Positions 32,740 through 41,837 of a stretch of DNA of 64,000 nt are shown here, in pieces. Under the pieces are notes generated by a model that had not been told where the DNA came from, searched no databases, and worked only from the letters and a program-made list of their open reading frames with translations. The translations under genes were made by a program, and so were the position numbers. The DNA is taken from assembly GCF_020616555.1 (NCBI RefSeq), contig NZ_CP085173.1:8572001-8636000 (forward strand), written 5' to 3'. The stretch comes from Streptomyces longhuiensis. Lineage in GTDB: Bacteria; Actinomycetota; Actinomycetes; Streptomycetales; Streptomycetaceae. Positions within the stretch are counted from its first letter, which is position 1. Each line of letters opens with the position of its first letter.

Positions 32740-33356
32740 GGTGCCGCGGCGCGCGGCGGCCACACCCCGGGCGTCAGGACGCCCGACGCGTAGGCGCGCG
32801 CGACCAGTTCCGTACGGTTCGTCGCGCCCCACCGCCGGGACAGGCGCCGCAGGTGGTAGTTGACGCCGTCCGTGGTGAGGCCCGTATCTCGGGCCGCCTG
32901 CGCCGTGGTGGCGCCGGCGGCGAGCAGTTCGAGGATGCGCGACTCGGCCGCGCCTGCCGTCGCCCGCGGCCGGTCGGGCGCGGCCGGGCGCTCGCCGACG
33001 ACCCGCAGCATGACGAGCAGATCCGGCGTCCGGTCGACGGTGTCGCTGACCGGATCCACCGTCAGCTCGCCCTCCCGAAGGGCTCCGTCGGGCGTGTCCC
33101 AGGTGACCGAGACCTGATAGCGGGAGCGCCGCCGCAGACGCAGCGCCTCGGCGATCCGGTGGAGCTGCGACTCGTCCCCCGGGCGGAACAGATGCAGGAT
33201 GTCCCGGCCCTTCAGGCGGCCGGGGGTGGTGTCGCACTCGGCGGCCATCGCCGCGTTCGCCAGCATGATCGTCCCGCGTGGTCCGCACACCGCGACGGGC
33301 ATCGGGATCCGGTCGAAGAGCAGCATCGCGCGATTGCGCCACAGCACCCCGTCCAT
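32730..33356 (-). CDS. PAS-LuxR transcriptional regulator
   Basis: A 208-residue regulator. Residues ~8-115 form a PAS domain (FDRIPMPVAVCGPRGTIMLANAAMAAE, then the beta strands RYQVSVTWDTPDG). Residues ~140-198 are a LuxR/NarL helix-turn-helix (LAAGATTAQAARDTGLTTDGVNYHLRRL). Similar PAS-LuxR proteins control secondary metabolite and P450 genes. The ATG at 33356 follows AAAGGGG by 6 nt. It is divergent from the P450-reductase fusion, its obvious candidate target. Its C-terminal codons enter the GCCGTCA array, so array length can alter its last residues. Confidence 0.88.
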   Translation of the reverse strand: MDGVLWRNRAMLLFDRIPMPVAVCGPRGTIMLANAAMAAECDTTPGRLKGRDILHLFRPGDESQLHRIAEALRLRRRSRYQVSVTWDTPDGALREGELTVDPVSDTVDRTPDLLVMLRVVGERPAAPDRPRATAGAAESRILELLAAGATTAQAARDTGLTTDGVNYHLRRLSRRWGATNRTELVARAYASGVLTPGVWPPRAAAPDG

Positions 33357-33485
33357 CACGTACCCCTTTCGCATGTCACGTCCGGTCCCGGGTCGCGGCC
33401 GGTCCTACGGCAGGGCCGGGCCGGCGCCACACCGGTCCCTTTGCACGTCCGCCGGGCGAGCGCAAGCGCGGCGCGCCGCAGGTCA

Positions 33486-33501
33486 CTACACAATCATGTA
33501 G
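33486..33501. promoter_or_regulatory. Candidate LuxR operator before the P450 fusion
   Basis: CTACA-N6-TGTAG is a short inverted repeat in the 228-bp gap between the PAS-LuxR gene and the P450-reductase gene, 84 bp before the latter. Length and symmetry fit a LuxR/NarL dimer site, but the arms are only 5 bp. Confidence 0.4.
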
Positions 33502-33584
33502 GGCGGCGGCCCGGCCCGGCGGGGCCACGGGACCAAGCTGGACAGGCACCGAACTCCGTACCGCGAAAGGCAGTTGCCGCCCCC

Positions 33585-36500
33585 ATGCCCGACTCCGCGC
33601 TGCTCCCGCCGGCCCCCACCGACGGCCTTCCGCTCATCGACATCTCCGCCACGGGTCCCGGACCCGCGCCCCTCCAGCAGGCCATGGAGCTGTCCCGCCG
33701 CCACGGCTCCGCGCTGGTGCGCAGGCTGCACGGCCGCGACGCCCTCTTCGTCAGCGACCTCGACCTCGTCACCGAGCTCGCCGACGAGACCCGCTTCGCC
33801 AAGCACGTGGGCCCCGCGCTGGAGAACGTCCGCGCCTTCACCGCCGACGGCCTCTTCACCGCCTACAACGACGAACCGAACTGGGCCCGCGCCCACGACA
33901 TCCTCATGCCCGCCTTCGCCCTGGGCTCCATGCGGACCTACCACCCCGTCATGTACCAGGTGTCCCGCCGCCTCATCGAGTCCTGGGACCGCGCCGCGCA
34001 CTCGGGCAGCCCCGTGGACGTGCCGGGCGACATGACGCGCATGACCCTCGACACCATCGGACTCGCGGGCTTCGGCTACGACTTCGGGTCCTTCGAGGGC
34101 TCCGAGCCGCACCCCTTCGTGGAGGCCATGGTCCGCTGCCTCGAATGGTCGATGAAGCGCCTCGCCCGCACGCCCGGCTCCGACCACTCGGCAGCCGACG
34201 CCGCGTTCAAGGCCGACGCGGACTATCTGGCGCAGGTGGTCGACGAGGTCATCGCGGCGCGCGCCGACGCCCCCGAAGGCGACGACCTGCTCGGCCTGAT
34301 GCTCACAGCCCGCCACCCCGACGGCTCCGCGCTCGACACGGCGAACATCCGCAACCAGGTCATCACCTTCCTCATCGCGGGCCACGAGACGACCTCGGGC
34401 GCGATGTCCTTCGCCCTGTACTACCTGGCCAAGCACCCGGCCGTGCTCGACCTCGTACGCCGTGAGGCCGACGCCCTGTTCGGGGACGCGGCCGACCCCG
34501 AGCCCACCTTCGAGGAGGTCGGCCGGCTCACGTACACCCGGCAGGTACTGAACGAGGCGCTCCGCCTGTGGCCGACCGCGGCCGCGTTCAGCCGCCACGC
34601 GCGCGAGGACACGCTCCTCGGCGGACGCATCCCGCTGCGTGCCGGGCAGCCGGTCACCGTCCTCGCGCCGATGCTGCACCGGCAGCCGGTGTGGGGCGAC
34701 AACCCGGAACTGTTCGACCCCTCCCGGTTCACGCCCGAGGCGGAGGCCGCGCGCTCGCCGCACGCCTTCAAGCCGTTCGGCACCGGTGAACGCGCCTGCA
34801 TCGGGCGGCAGTTCGCGCTTCACGAGGCGACGATGCTGCTCGCCCTGCTGGTGCACCGTTACCGGCTCGTCGACCACGCCGACTACGACCTCACGGTCAA
34901 GGAGACGCTGACGCTCAAGCCCGAGGGCTTCACCCTCACGCTCGTCCCGCGCACCTCCGCCGACCGCAACCACCCGGCCCTGCCCGGACACGCGCCCGTC
35001 GAGGAGCGGACGGCCGCACCGGACACGCTGCCCGCGCGGGTGCGGCCCGGCACCGGGGTCCTGTTCCTGCACGGCAGCAACTACGGGACCTGCCGCGACC
35101 TCGCCGAGCAGCTCGCCGACGACGTCGCCGCCCTGGGCTGCGACACGGCCGTCGCGCCCCTCGACACCCATGCGGGAGCGCTGCCCACCGACCGTCCCGT
35201 CGTCGTGGTCGCGGCCTCCTACAACGGCCGCCCCACCGACGACGCGGCCGAGTTCGCCACCTGGCTCGACGGCGCGCCGGACGGCGCCGCGAACGACGTC
35301 TCCTACGCGGTCCTCGGCGTGGGCGACCGCAATTGGGCCGCTACCTACCAGCACGTCCCGACCCGCATCGACGATCGGCTCGGCGCGCTCGGCGGCACCC
35401 GCCTGTGCGAGCGTGCCGCGGCCGACGCCTCCGGCGACCTCAACGCGACGGTGCGTACGTTCACGACCGGACTGCGTGCCGCGCTCCTCACGCAGTACGG
35501 GGACCCCGACGCCGCCCCCGCCCCCGCCGGCGCCGCGGAGCCCGAGGACGTGTACGAGATCCGGGAGATCGGCGGCGGGCCGCTCGACGCCGCGGCCGTC
35601 CGGCACGGGCTCGTGCCGTTCACCGTCACCGAGGCGAGCTCTCTCACCGCGCCCGACCACCCGCGCACCAAGCGCTTCGTGCGTCTCGCGCTGCCCGAGG
35701 GTGTCACGTACCGCACGGGGGACCATCTGACCGTGCTGCCCGCGCAGGATCCCGCGCTCGTGGAACGGGCGGCCGCCGCTTTCGGAGTCGGCCTGGACAC
35801 GGTCCTCGACATCAGGGCCCGCCGCCCGCGCCGCGACGGGCTCGCGCTCGACCGGCCGGTGACGGTCCGCGAACTCCTCACCTGCCACGTCGAGTTGGGG
35901 CAGATCCCCACCCCGGCGCAGGTGGCGCTGCTCGCCGAGATCAACCCCTGCCCTCCCGAGAAGGCCGCGCTGGGGGCCCTCGCCGACGACCCGCGCACGC
36001 TCGTCGAACTCGTGGAGGACCACCCCGCGCTGCGCGGCGCGCTGACCTGGCCGCAGCTCCTCGACCTGCTGCCGCCGCTGAAGCCCCGGCACTACTCGAT
36101 CTCGTCGAGCGCCGAGCGGAGCCCCACGCACGCCGACCTCATGGTGTCCGTCCTCGACGCCCCGGCCCGCTCGGGCCGCGGCCGGTTCCGCGGCACCGGA
36201 TCGACGTACCTGGCCGGGCTCCGGCCCGGTGACACGGTGCTCGCCCGCGTCCAGCCGTGCCGCGAGGTCTTCCGCGTCCCCAACGACTCGGAGACCCCGG
36301 TTGTCATGATCGCCGCGGGGACGGGCCTCGCACCGTTCCGCGGCGCCATCGCCGACCGCGGTGCCCTGCTCGCCGCCGGCGCCCCGCTCGCACCCGCCCT
36401 GTGCTACTTCGGCTGCGACCACCCCAGTGGTGACTTCCTGCACGCCGACGAACTGCGCGCCGCCGAGGCCGCGGGTGCCGTCTCTCTGCGCCCCGTCTTC

Positions 36501-36758
36501 AGCGAGGCACCCGAGGCGGGCCACGCCTTCGTCCAGCACCGGGTGGCCGCCGAGGCCGACGAACTGTGGGCGCTGCTCGGGTCCGGGGCGCGCGTCTACG
36601 TCTGCGGTGACGGGGCCCGGATGGCGCCCGGTGTCCGCGACGCGTTCCGCGCTCTGTTCCGGGACCGCACGCCGGGAGCCGACGACGCCGATGCGGAGCG
36701 CTGGCTGGCCGGTCTGATCGCGGACGGACTGTACGTGGAGGACGTCTACGCGGGCTGA
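33585..36758 (+). CDS. Self-sufficient P450-reductase fusion, CYP102 (P450 BM3) type
   Basis: A 1057-residue natural fusion. The heme domain (about 1-460) has MTRMTLDTIGLAGFGYDFGS, AGHETTS in the I-helix and FGTGERACIGRQFALHEAT with axial Cys405. An FMN/flavodoxin domain starts near 490 (HGSNYGTCRDLAEQLA), and the FAD/NADPH domain (about 630-1057) shows RHYSISSS and GTGLAPFRG. It ends VEDVYAG, like BM3. It should hydroxylate medium or long fatty acids, using NADPH without partners. The ATG at 33585 is the first methionine of the heme domain; a longer upstream frame crosses the heptamer array and the LuxR gene and is not used. Divergent PAS-LuxR is the probable regulator. Confidence 0.95.
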   Translation: MPDSALLPPAPTDGLPLIDISATGPGPAPLQQAMELSRRHGSALVRRLHGRDALFVSDLDLVTELADETRFAKHVGPALENVRAFTADGLFTAYNDEPNWARAHDILMPAFALGSMRTYHPVMYQVSRRLIESWDRAAHSGSPVDVPGDMTRMTLDTIGLAGFGYDFGSFEGSEPHPFVEAMVRCLEWSMKRLARTPGSDHSAADAAFKADADYLAQVVDEVIAARADAPEGDDLLGLMLTARHPDGSALDTANIRNQVITFLIAGHETTSGAMSFALYYLAKHPAVLDLVRREADALFGDAADPEPTFEEVGRLTYTRQVLNEALRLWPTAAAFSRHAREDTLLGGRIPLRAGQPVTVLAPMLHRQPVWGDNPELFDPSRFTPEAEAARSPHAFKPFGTGERACIGRQFALHEATMLLALLVHRYRLVDHADYDLTVKETLTLKPEGFTLTLVPRTSADRNHPALPGHAPVEERTAAPDTLPARVRPGTGVLFLHGSNYGTCRDLAEQLADDVAALGCDTAVAPLDTHAGALPTDRPVVVVAASYNGRPTDDAAEFATWLDGAPDGAANDVSYAVLGVGDRNWAATYQHVPTRIDDRLGALGGTRLCERAAADASGDLNATVRTFTTGLRAALLTQYGDPDAAPAPAGAAEPEDVYEIREIGGGPLDAAAVRHGLVPFTVTEASSLTAPDHPRTKRFVRLALPEGVTYRTGDHLTVLPAQDPALVERAAAAFGVGLDTVLDIRARRPRRDGLALDRPVTVRELLTCHVELGQIPTPAQVALLAEINPCPPEKAALGALADDPRTLVELVEDHPALRGALTWPQLLDLLPPLKPRHYSISSSAERSPTHADLMVSVLDAPARSGRGRFRGTGSTYLAGLRPGDTVLARVQPCREVFRVPNDSETPVVMIAAGTGLAPFRGAIADRGALLAAGAPLAPALCYFGCDHPSGDFLHADELRAAEAAGAVSLRPVFSEAPEAGHAFVQHRVAAEADELWALLGSGARVYVCGDGARMAPGVRDAFRALFRDRTPGADDADAERWLAGLIADGLYVEDVYAG

Positions 36759-36779
36759 GGACTCCGCGCACCTGGCGCC

Positions 36780-36816
36780 GCGCCCCGGCGGCAGCGTACG
36801 GCTGTCGCCGGGGCGC
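36780..36816. terminator. Bidirectional terminator between P450 fusion and asnB
   Basis: A 16-bp stem (36780-36795 with 36801-36816, one G-U pair) with a 5-nt loop lies 21 bp after the P450 gene and 20 bp before the end of convergent asnB. Confidence 0.85.
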
Positions 36817-36836
36817 TGCCGCCGGACGGACCGGGT

Positions 36837-38678
36837 TCAGGAAAGGGCCAGCTCCGGGTTGTACAGGTCGAGCCAGAGCGCGAGGTCCAGTGTGCGTTCG
36901 AGCCCGCGCCGGGACGCCTGCGTGATCTGCGGTACGTCACGGTGCGCGGCCCGCGTCACCCGCTCCCGGTCGACCAGGTCGAACACCCGGTGCGAGGGCC
37001 GGGCGAGCAGATCCTTCGCGTGGTTCTGGAGCGCGACGGCGTACTTCGGGTCCTGCGTCGACGGATACGGGCTCTTCACCCGGTCGTACACCGACTTCGG
37101 CAGCACATCCGCGGTCGCCTCGCGCAGCAGGCTCTTCTCCCGGCCGTCGAACGACTTCAGCGACCAGGGCGTGTTGTACACGTACTCGACGAGGCGGTGG
37201 TCGCAGAACGGGACCCGCACCTCCAGACCGACGGCCATGCTCGCGCGGTCCTTGCGGTCGAGCAGGACCCGCACGAACCGGGTCAGGTGCAGATGGCACA
37301 TCCTGCGCATCCGGTACTCGAAGTCGCTCTCGCCGTCCAGGCGTTGGATACCCCGCACGGCACCGGCGTAGCTGTTGCGGACGTATCCGTCCAGGTCGAG
37401 GGCGCCGGTCAGGTCGCCGCGCAGGACGTCGGAGTCGTCGCCGAAGTGCTGGGACATGCGCACCAGCCACGGGAACGTGTCGGCATTGCGCGCCTCCTCG
37501 TCGAAGAACTGGAGGTAGCCGCCGAACACCTCGTCGGCGGACTCGCCCGACAGGGCGACCGTCGAGTGCTCCCTGATCGCCCGGAACAGCAGATAGAGCG
37601 ACGCGTCCATGTCGCCGAAGCCCGCGGGGATGTCACGGGCCCGGATCACCCGGGCCCGGACCTCCGGGTCGGCCAGCTCGTTCGAGTCGAGGACGATGTC
37701 GCGGTGGTCGGTGCCGGCGGCCTTCGCCACGTCGTGCACGTACGGGGTGTCGGGCGTGCCGCGCATCTCGTCGGCGACGAAGTTCTCCGTCTGGCCGACG
37801 AAGTCCACGGCGAAGCTGCGTACGGTCTCGCCCTGTTCGCCGAGCTGCCGCGCGGCGATCGCCGTCATGGCGGAGGAGTCGAGGCCGCCGGACAGCAGCG
37901 TGCAGCGCGGGACGTCGGAGACGAGCTGGCGCCGCACGATGTCGTCGAGGAGCGAGCGTACGGTCGCGATCGACGTGTCGCGGTCGTCGGTGTGCGCGCG
38001 GGTCTCCAGCGTCCAGTACGCCCGCTGCCGCAGTCCACCGCGGTCGACGGTCACGACGGTGCCCGGCTCCACCTCGTGCATCCCGTCCCAGACCGCGTGA
38101 CCCGGTGTCTTCACGATGGTGAAGAGCTCCCGCAGGCCGTCGAGCGTCACCCGCGACTTCGCGAGCGGATTGGCGAGGATCGCCTTGGGCTCGGACCCGA
38201 ACAGGACGCCGTCCGGAGTCTCGTAGAAATAGAAGGGCTTGATGCCCATGCGGTCCCTGATCATCACGAGCTTGTTCTCGCGGCCGTCCCAGACGGCGAA
38301 CGCGTACATGCCGTTGAGGCGCTCGGCCAGCGCCTCGCCCCACTCCAGGTAGCCGCGCAGCACGACCTCGGTGTCGGAGTCCGTGGTGAACCTGTGGCCG
38401 CGTCCGGTCAGTTCGCTGCGGAGTTCCGTGTAGTTGTACGTCTCGCCGGAGTACACGAGCGCGACGGTGCCGCGCGGTGTCTCGGCGGTCATCGGCTGAC
38501 GCCCGCCCGGCAGGTCGATGATCGCGAGCCTGCGGTGGCCGAGCGCCGCGGGCCCCTCCGTCCACGTGCCGCGGTCGTCCGGACCACGGCACTCCATCGT
38601 CTGCGTCATCGCATCCAATGTGTCGGACGAAGCGCGAAGGTCGCGATCGAAGGAGACCCAGCCGGTGATGCCACACAT
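36837..38678 (-). CDS. asnB: Asparagine synthetase (glutamine-hydrolysing)
   Basis: A 613-residue AsnB. The N-terminal nucleophile Cys2 (MCGITGW) fixes the ATG at 38678, which has AGGAGG just upstream. The class II glutaminase domain covers ~2-210, and the ATP-pyrophosphatase domain shows LLSGGLDSSAM near 255 and SGESADEVFGGY. It forms asparagine from aspartate, glutamine and ATP. Related enzymes also amidate peptides or antibiotics, but this length and motif set match the free-amino-acid enzyme of the AsnB/AsnO type. It is monocistronic; no biosynthetic peptide genes are adjacent. Confidence 0.93.
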   Translation of the reverse strand: MCGITGWVSFDRDLRASSDTLDAMTQTMECRGPDDRGTWTEGPAALGHRRLAIIDLPGGRQPMTAETPRGTVALVYSGETYNYTELRSELTGRGHRFTTDSDTEVVLRGYLEWGEALAERLNGMYAFAVWDGRENKLVMIRDRMGIKPFYFYETPDGVLFGSEPKAILANPLAKSRVTLDGLRELFTIVKTPGHAVWDGMHEVEPGTVVTVDRGGLRQRAYWTLETRAHTDDRDTSIATVRSLLDDIVRRQLVSDVPRCTLLSGGLDSSAMTAIAARQLGEQGETVRSFAVDFVGQTENFVADEMRGTPDTPYVHDVAKAAGTDHRDIVLDSNELADPEVRARVIRARDIPAGFGDMDASLYLLFRAIREHSTVALSGESADEVFGGYLQFFDEEARNADTFPWLVRMSQHFGDDSDVLRGDLTGALDLDGYVRNSYAGAVRGIQRLDGESDFEYRMRRMCHLHLTRFVRVLLDRKDRASMAVGLEVRVPFCDHRLVEYVYNTPWSLKSFDGREKSLLREATADVLPKSVYDRVKSPYPSTQDPKYAVALQNHAKDLLARPSHRVFDLVDRERVTRAAHRDVPQITQASRRGLERTLDLALWLDLYNPELALS

Positions 38679-38954
38679 ACGTTCCTCCTGCATGCCGTTC
38701 CGGCGCCGAATCAGTTGTATCCAGCACCTATATGTCGAGCGTGTGACATGGCGCTGTGTACGGTCAACGCGCCGGTAACGCGGTGGAGGCGGGTGACCCG
38801 ACGGTTTCGGCCGCGCTTTGCTTGACAGGGTGGAGCGGTCCCCATCGCAAATCGCGGCGGCGCGCCGGTCGTTGCCGGAATGCGGGCGGGCCGGACGGGC
38901 GGGATCCGGCCAAGGGCAAAAACTTGATCAACCCCTGGCCGGACCCCGTGGTCC

Positions 38955-40295
38955 TCAGGCCGTCACGGCCGTCCGGTTCCAGTGCGGCAGCATGACCGCT
39001 CCCGCGAGTGCCGCGGCGGCGGCGAAGCCGTAGAAGAGCGCGGTGGTCGAGAGGAAGCCCGGGAGCAGCCCGCCGAGGATCGCGCCGACGGAGCCGCAGC
39101 CGTTGACGAAACCGGTGGCGGTGCCCGCCCCGGCCATGCCTCCCGAGTCGACGGCGGCGACGCCCGCGATCAGGGCGTCGGCGGCGTAGAGACCGAAGCC
39201 GATCACGGCCAGGACGCCGACCATCGTCATGGTGCTGCCGGTCGCGGTGAGCGGCACGAACGCCGCGAGCATCACCATCAGCAGCCCGAGCGAGAGGACG
39301 CACGGCGGCACACGCCGGGAGGAGAACAGACGGTCCGAGATCCAGCCGACCGTCATCGGCGCCAGCACACCGGCCACGCCGAACGCCACCGGGATCAGCG
39401 TGGCCTCCAACTTGCCCACCTCGGGCAGCCGTTCACTGACGATCACCGGGCCCCACAGCAGGAGCGCGTACCGGGCGGGCTTGAGCAGGAAGTACGCGGC
39501 GCTGAGCGTCAGGACCATCCGGTTGCGCAGGATCTCGCGGTAGATCTCGCGCGAGGTGGGCGGCGCCTCGGCCGGCTCGGGCGCGGCGCCGGACTCGGCC
39601 GTCGTCCCCTGGGCGTCCGGCCGGGGGAGACCCACGTCCGCGGGCTCGTCGCGCTGGAAGACGACGAACAGCGCGAGGACGACGGCCAGCGTCGCCGACC
39701 CCGCCAGGAACGCCGCGTGCCAGCTGTCGAAGACCGAGTACGCCCACCAGCCGAGGAACGGCGGCGCCGCCAGGCCGCCGAACGCGTAGTTCGTGCACCA
39801 CAGGCCGAGGATCCGGCCGCGCTCCTTCACCGGCACGAAACTGGTGACGTTCTTGCACAGCGGCGCCCAGCCCGTCGACTGCGCGAGCCCCTGCACGGCC
39901 ATCGCGACGCCGAACACCACGAGCGAGGTGCTCAGGCCGATGACCGCCGACGCGACCACCGCGCCCGCCATCCCGCCGATCACGACGACCCGCGGCCCGA
40001 ACCGGTCCGCCCACGAGCCCCACGCGAACTGCCCCACCGCGTACGCCGCGAGATACACGGCGTCGATCAGTCCGAGCGTGTGGGACGTGAGGGTGTGGTT
40101 GACCGCGGGGTCGTCCAGAATGCCGAGCTTGGCGACCGAGAACGCCTGCCGGACGAAGTAGAAGCCCGCGTACGCGATCCAGGTGACGGCGAAGATCTGC
40201 CAGCGCCAGCGCAGCGACCGCCGGGTGGAAGCGGGGTCTGCCGCGGGGGACCGGAGCGGGTCGGGCGCGACCCCTGGCCGGGTGCCGTCGGGCAT
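38955..40295 (-). CDS. MFS transporter, organophosphate:phosphate antiporter (OPA) type
   Basis: A 446-residue 12-helix transporter of the GlpT/UhpT/PhnT-like OPA group: helix 1 WIAYAGFYFVRQAFSVAK with the conserved YxxR, GSWADRFGPR as motif A, and GLAQSTGWAPLCKNVTSF. OPA proteins import organophosphates in exchange for phosphate. It lies 166 bp downstream of the FAD oxidoreductase on the same strand, and that gene is divergent from GntR and phosphonatase-like genes, so import of an aminophosphonate is the contextual inference. Glycerol-3-phosphate import remains an alternative. Confidence 0.78.
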   Translation of the reverse strand: MPDGTRPGVAPDPLRSPAADPASTRRSLRWRWQIFAVTWIAYAGFYFVRQAFSVAKLGILDDPAVNHTLTSHTLGLIDAVYLAAYAVGQFAWGSWADRFGPRVVVIGGMAGAVVASAVIGLSTSLVVFGVAMAVQGLAQSTGWAPLCKNVTSFVPVKERGRILGLWCTNYAFGGLAAPPFLGWWAYSVFDSWHAAFLAGSATLAVVLALFVVFQRDEPADVGLPRPDAQGTTAESGAAPEPAEAPPTSREIYREILRNRMVLTLSAAYFLLKPARYALLLWGPVIVSERLPEVGKLEATLIPVAFGVAGVLAPMTVGWISDRLFSSRRVPPCVLSLGLLMVMLAAFVPLTATGSTMTMVGVLAVIGFGLYAADALIAGVAAVDSGGMAGAGTATGFVNGCGSVGAILGGLLPGFLSTTALFYGFAAAAALAGAVMLPHWNRTAVTA

Positions 40296-40461
40296 GGTGG
40301 TCTCCTTGTCCTCGGTGCCTGGTGAGCGATGAGTGCGGGGGGTGACGTGCCGCAGTGCTACGCAGTGCCGGGCGCCGCGCCGCGAGACGTGCTCGCGGCG
40401 CGGGCCGCCCTCTGTGCCGGGGTGGAGTGGTGGTGGCCGGGATCTCGTCCGCGGCGGGCGG

Positions 40462-41646
40462 TCAGGCGGTGGCGGCCAGGGACTCGTCGAACGTGGCGGC
40501 GGCGAGGCCGAACGAGAGCGTCATGCCGATGCCCGAGGTGACCGAGATGGCCCGCACGCCCGGTGCCATGTCGCGGACCAGGAGCGGGCCGCGGCCGCTG
40601 CTCGCGTAGACGCCCTGCCAGCGTTCCGTCACCCGCAGGTCGCCGGCGCCGAGGACCTCGGCCGCCGAGTCGAGCAGCAGTCGCGCTGTCGGCTCGTCCT
40701 CGAACGGGGTGGCGGTGCGCCCGTAGGCGTGGGAGTCCCCGACCAGGACCGTGCCGTCGGGCAGGCGGGTGAACATGACGTTCGCGACGACGTCGAGCAG
40801 CTCGGGACTGTGACCGGTGACCTCCTCGCGCAGCCTCCGCCCCGACGGCATGGCCGTGAAGGCGTCGTAGCGCAGCATGGACGTCGCGGTCAGGATCGCC
40901 GCGTCCGTACGGAAGGCATCGGGCGCCGTGACCCGCGCCATGGTCAGGCGGCAGCGCTCGATGCCGTGCTCCTCCGCCGCCGTGGGGTACAGGCGGTCCA
41001 GGTCGTGGCCCACGCAGACGAGGATCCGGTCGCCGTGGACCGGGCCGCGGCTGGTGTGGACGGTGCCCTCCTCGACGCCGTTCACGTTGGTGCCCCACAC
41101 CACGGTGACGTTGGGCTGTACGGACAGCCATGCGGCCAGGTCCGGTGCCGCCTCGCGGGGGTTGACGCGCAGGTCGTCGGGGAGGAAGGCGCCGCCCACG
41201 ATGTCACCCGCGTCGGCGCCCCGGCCGAGTTCGCCCGCGACCTCCTCGCGGGTCCGCAGCCGGACGGTGTCCGCGCCGCGCTCCTCGCGCAGCTCCTCCA
41301 GGACCGCCAGTTCCGCCTCCGACCTCGCCACCACGAGGGCGCCGGCCTCCTTGGCCCACAGGCCCGAGCTCTTCGCGGCCTCCAGCCACCCCGCCCGCGA
41401 ACGGTAGGCGAGTTCCAGCAGGTCGCCGCGCTGTGCCGTGATGCAGCAGTGCCCGAAGTTGCGTACCGAAGCGCCTACGGGCTGCCAGTCGCGCTCGACG
41501 ACCGTGACGGTCAGACCGCGCCGGGCGGCCTCGAAGGCGTGGGCGAGGCCGACGACCCCGGCACCGACGATGACCAGGTCGCTGCGGCCGCTGGGGAGGT
41601 CGGCGGCGGGCGAAGGGGCGGACGAGGGCGCTGTTGTGATGCTCAT
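40462..41646 (-). CDS. FAD-dependent amine oxidoreductase of the phosphonate-associated TIGR03364 type
   Basis: A 394-residue DAO-fold flavoprotein. The Rossmann FAD motif is DLVIVGAGVVGLAHAFEAARRG (residues ~23-44), followed by VVERDWQPVGASVRNFGHCC, a stretch characteristic of the TIGR03364 group, and it ends with SGIGMTLSFGLAAATF. Members are found beside phosphonatase genes, and characterised ones oxidise aminoethylphosphonate or its N-methyl form directly to phosphonoacetaldehyde. No PhnW transaminase gene is seen nearby, which fits an oxidative route. It is divergent from a GntR gene with two palindromic operators between. Confidence 0.82.
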   Translation of the reverse strand: MSITTAPSSAPSPAADLPSGRSDLVIVGAGVVGLAHAFEAARRGLTVTVVERDWQPVGASVRNFGHCCITAQRGDLLELAYRSRAGWLEAAKSSGLWAKEAGALVVARSEAELAVLEELREERGADTVRLRTREEVAGELGRGADAGDIVGGAFLPDDLRVNPREAAPDLAAWLSVQPNVTVVWGTNVNGVEEGTVHTSRGPVHGDRILVCVGHDLDRLYPTAAEEHGIERCRLTMARVTAPDAFRTDAAILTATSMLRYDAFTAMPSGRRLREEVTGHSPELLDVVANVMFTRLPDGTVLVGDSHAYGRTATPFEDEPTARLLLDSAAEVLGAGDLRVTERWQGVYASSGRGPLLVRDMAPGVRAISVTSGIGMTLSFGLAAATFDESLAATA

Positions 41647-41684
41647 GGACTGCAGCGTGCGAGGCTTCGGGCTCGTGGGGCAAG

Positions 41685-41700
41685 ACTTGTGTGTACAAGT
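41685..41700. promoter_or_regulatory. GntR operator 1 (ACTTGT-GTGT-ACAAGT)
   Basis: A perfect inverted repeat with 6-bp arms and a 4-bp centre lies 39 bp before the FAD oxidoreductase start. The same architecture recurs at 41822. HutC/PhnF-type GntR proteins bind sites of this form. Confidence 0.8.
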
Positions 41701-41789
41701 TTTCCGTCTGTTTACCTTCCGTGCTCCGTAACGGGGGTGGGCGACCCTGAGATGTCACCGGGTGTCCCCATGCTGGCCACGCCCGGACC

Positions 41790-41819
41790 TTGAGGGGAGG
41801 CGGGTCGAGCTGCCATAGT
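41790..41819 (+). promoter_or_regulatory. Promoter of the GntR-phosphonatase operon, probably leaderless
   Basis: TTGAGG (41790-41795) and CATAGT (41814-41819) are 18 bp apart. Transcription would start about base 41826, which is the GTG start of the GntR gene, predicting a leaderless transcript. Confidence 0.5.
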
Positions 41820-41821
41820 CA

Positions 41822-41837
41822 TCTTGTGAAGACAAGT
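41822..41837. promoter_or_regulatory. GntR operator 2 (TCTTGT-GAAG-ACAAGT) overlapping the GntR start
   Basis: The inverted repeat has arms CTTGT/ACAAG with a 4-bp centre and covers the GntR start codon at 41826 and the predicted transcription start, so binding would block its own operon. Confidence 0.75.

Noticed and set aside
32442..33584. Upstream extension of the P450-reductase frame
   Set aside because: The extension crosses the SRPBCC gene, the heptamer array and the PAS-LuxR gene; the heme domain begins at 33585.
33486..36539. 1017-codon minus-strand open frame
   Set aside because: It mirrors the P450-reductase fusion, whose motifs are all on the plus strand; its translation is Gly/Arg/Val-rich without any fold.
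36759..38678. asnB as part of a peptide antibiotic cluster
   Set aside because: No NRPS, RiPP precursor or tailoring enzyme is adjacent; the enzyme matches ordinary AsnB.
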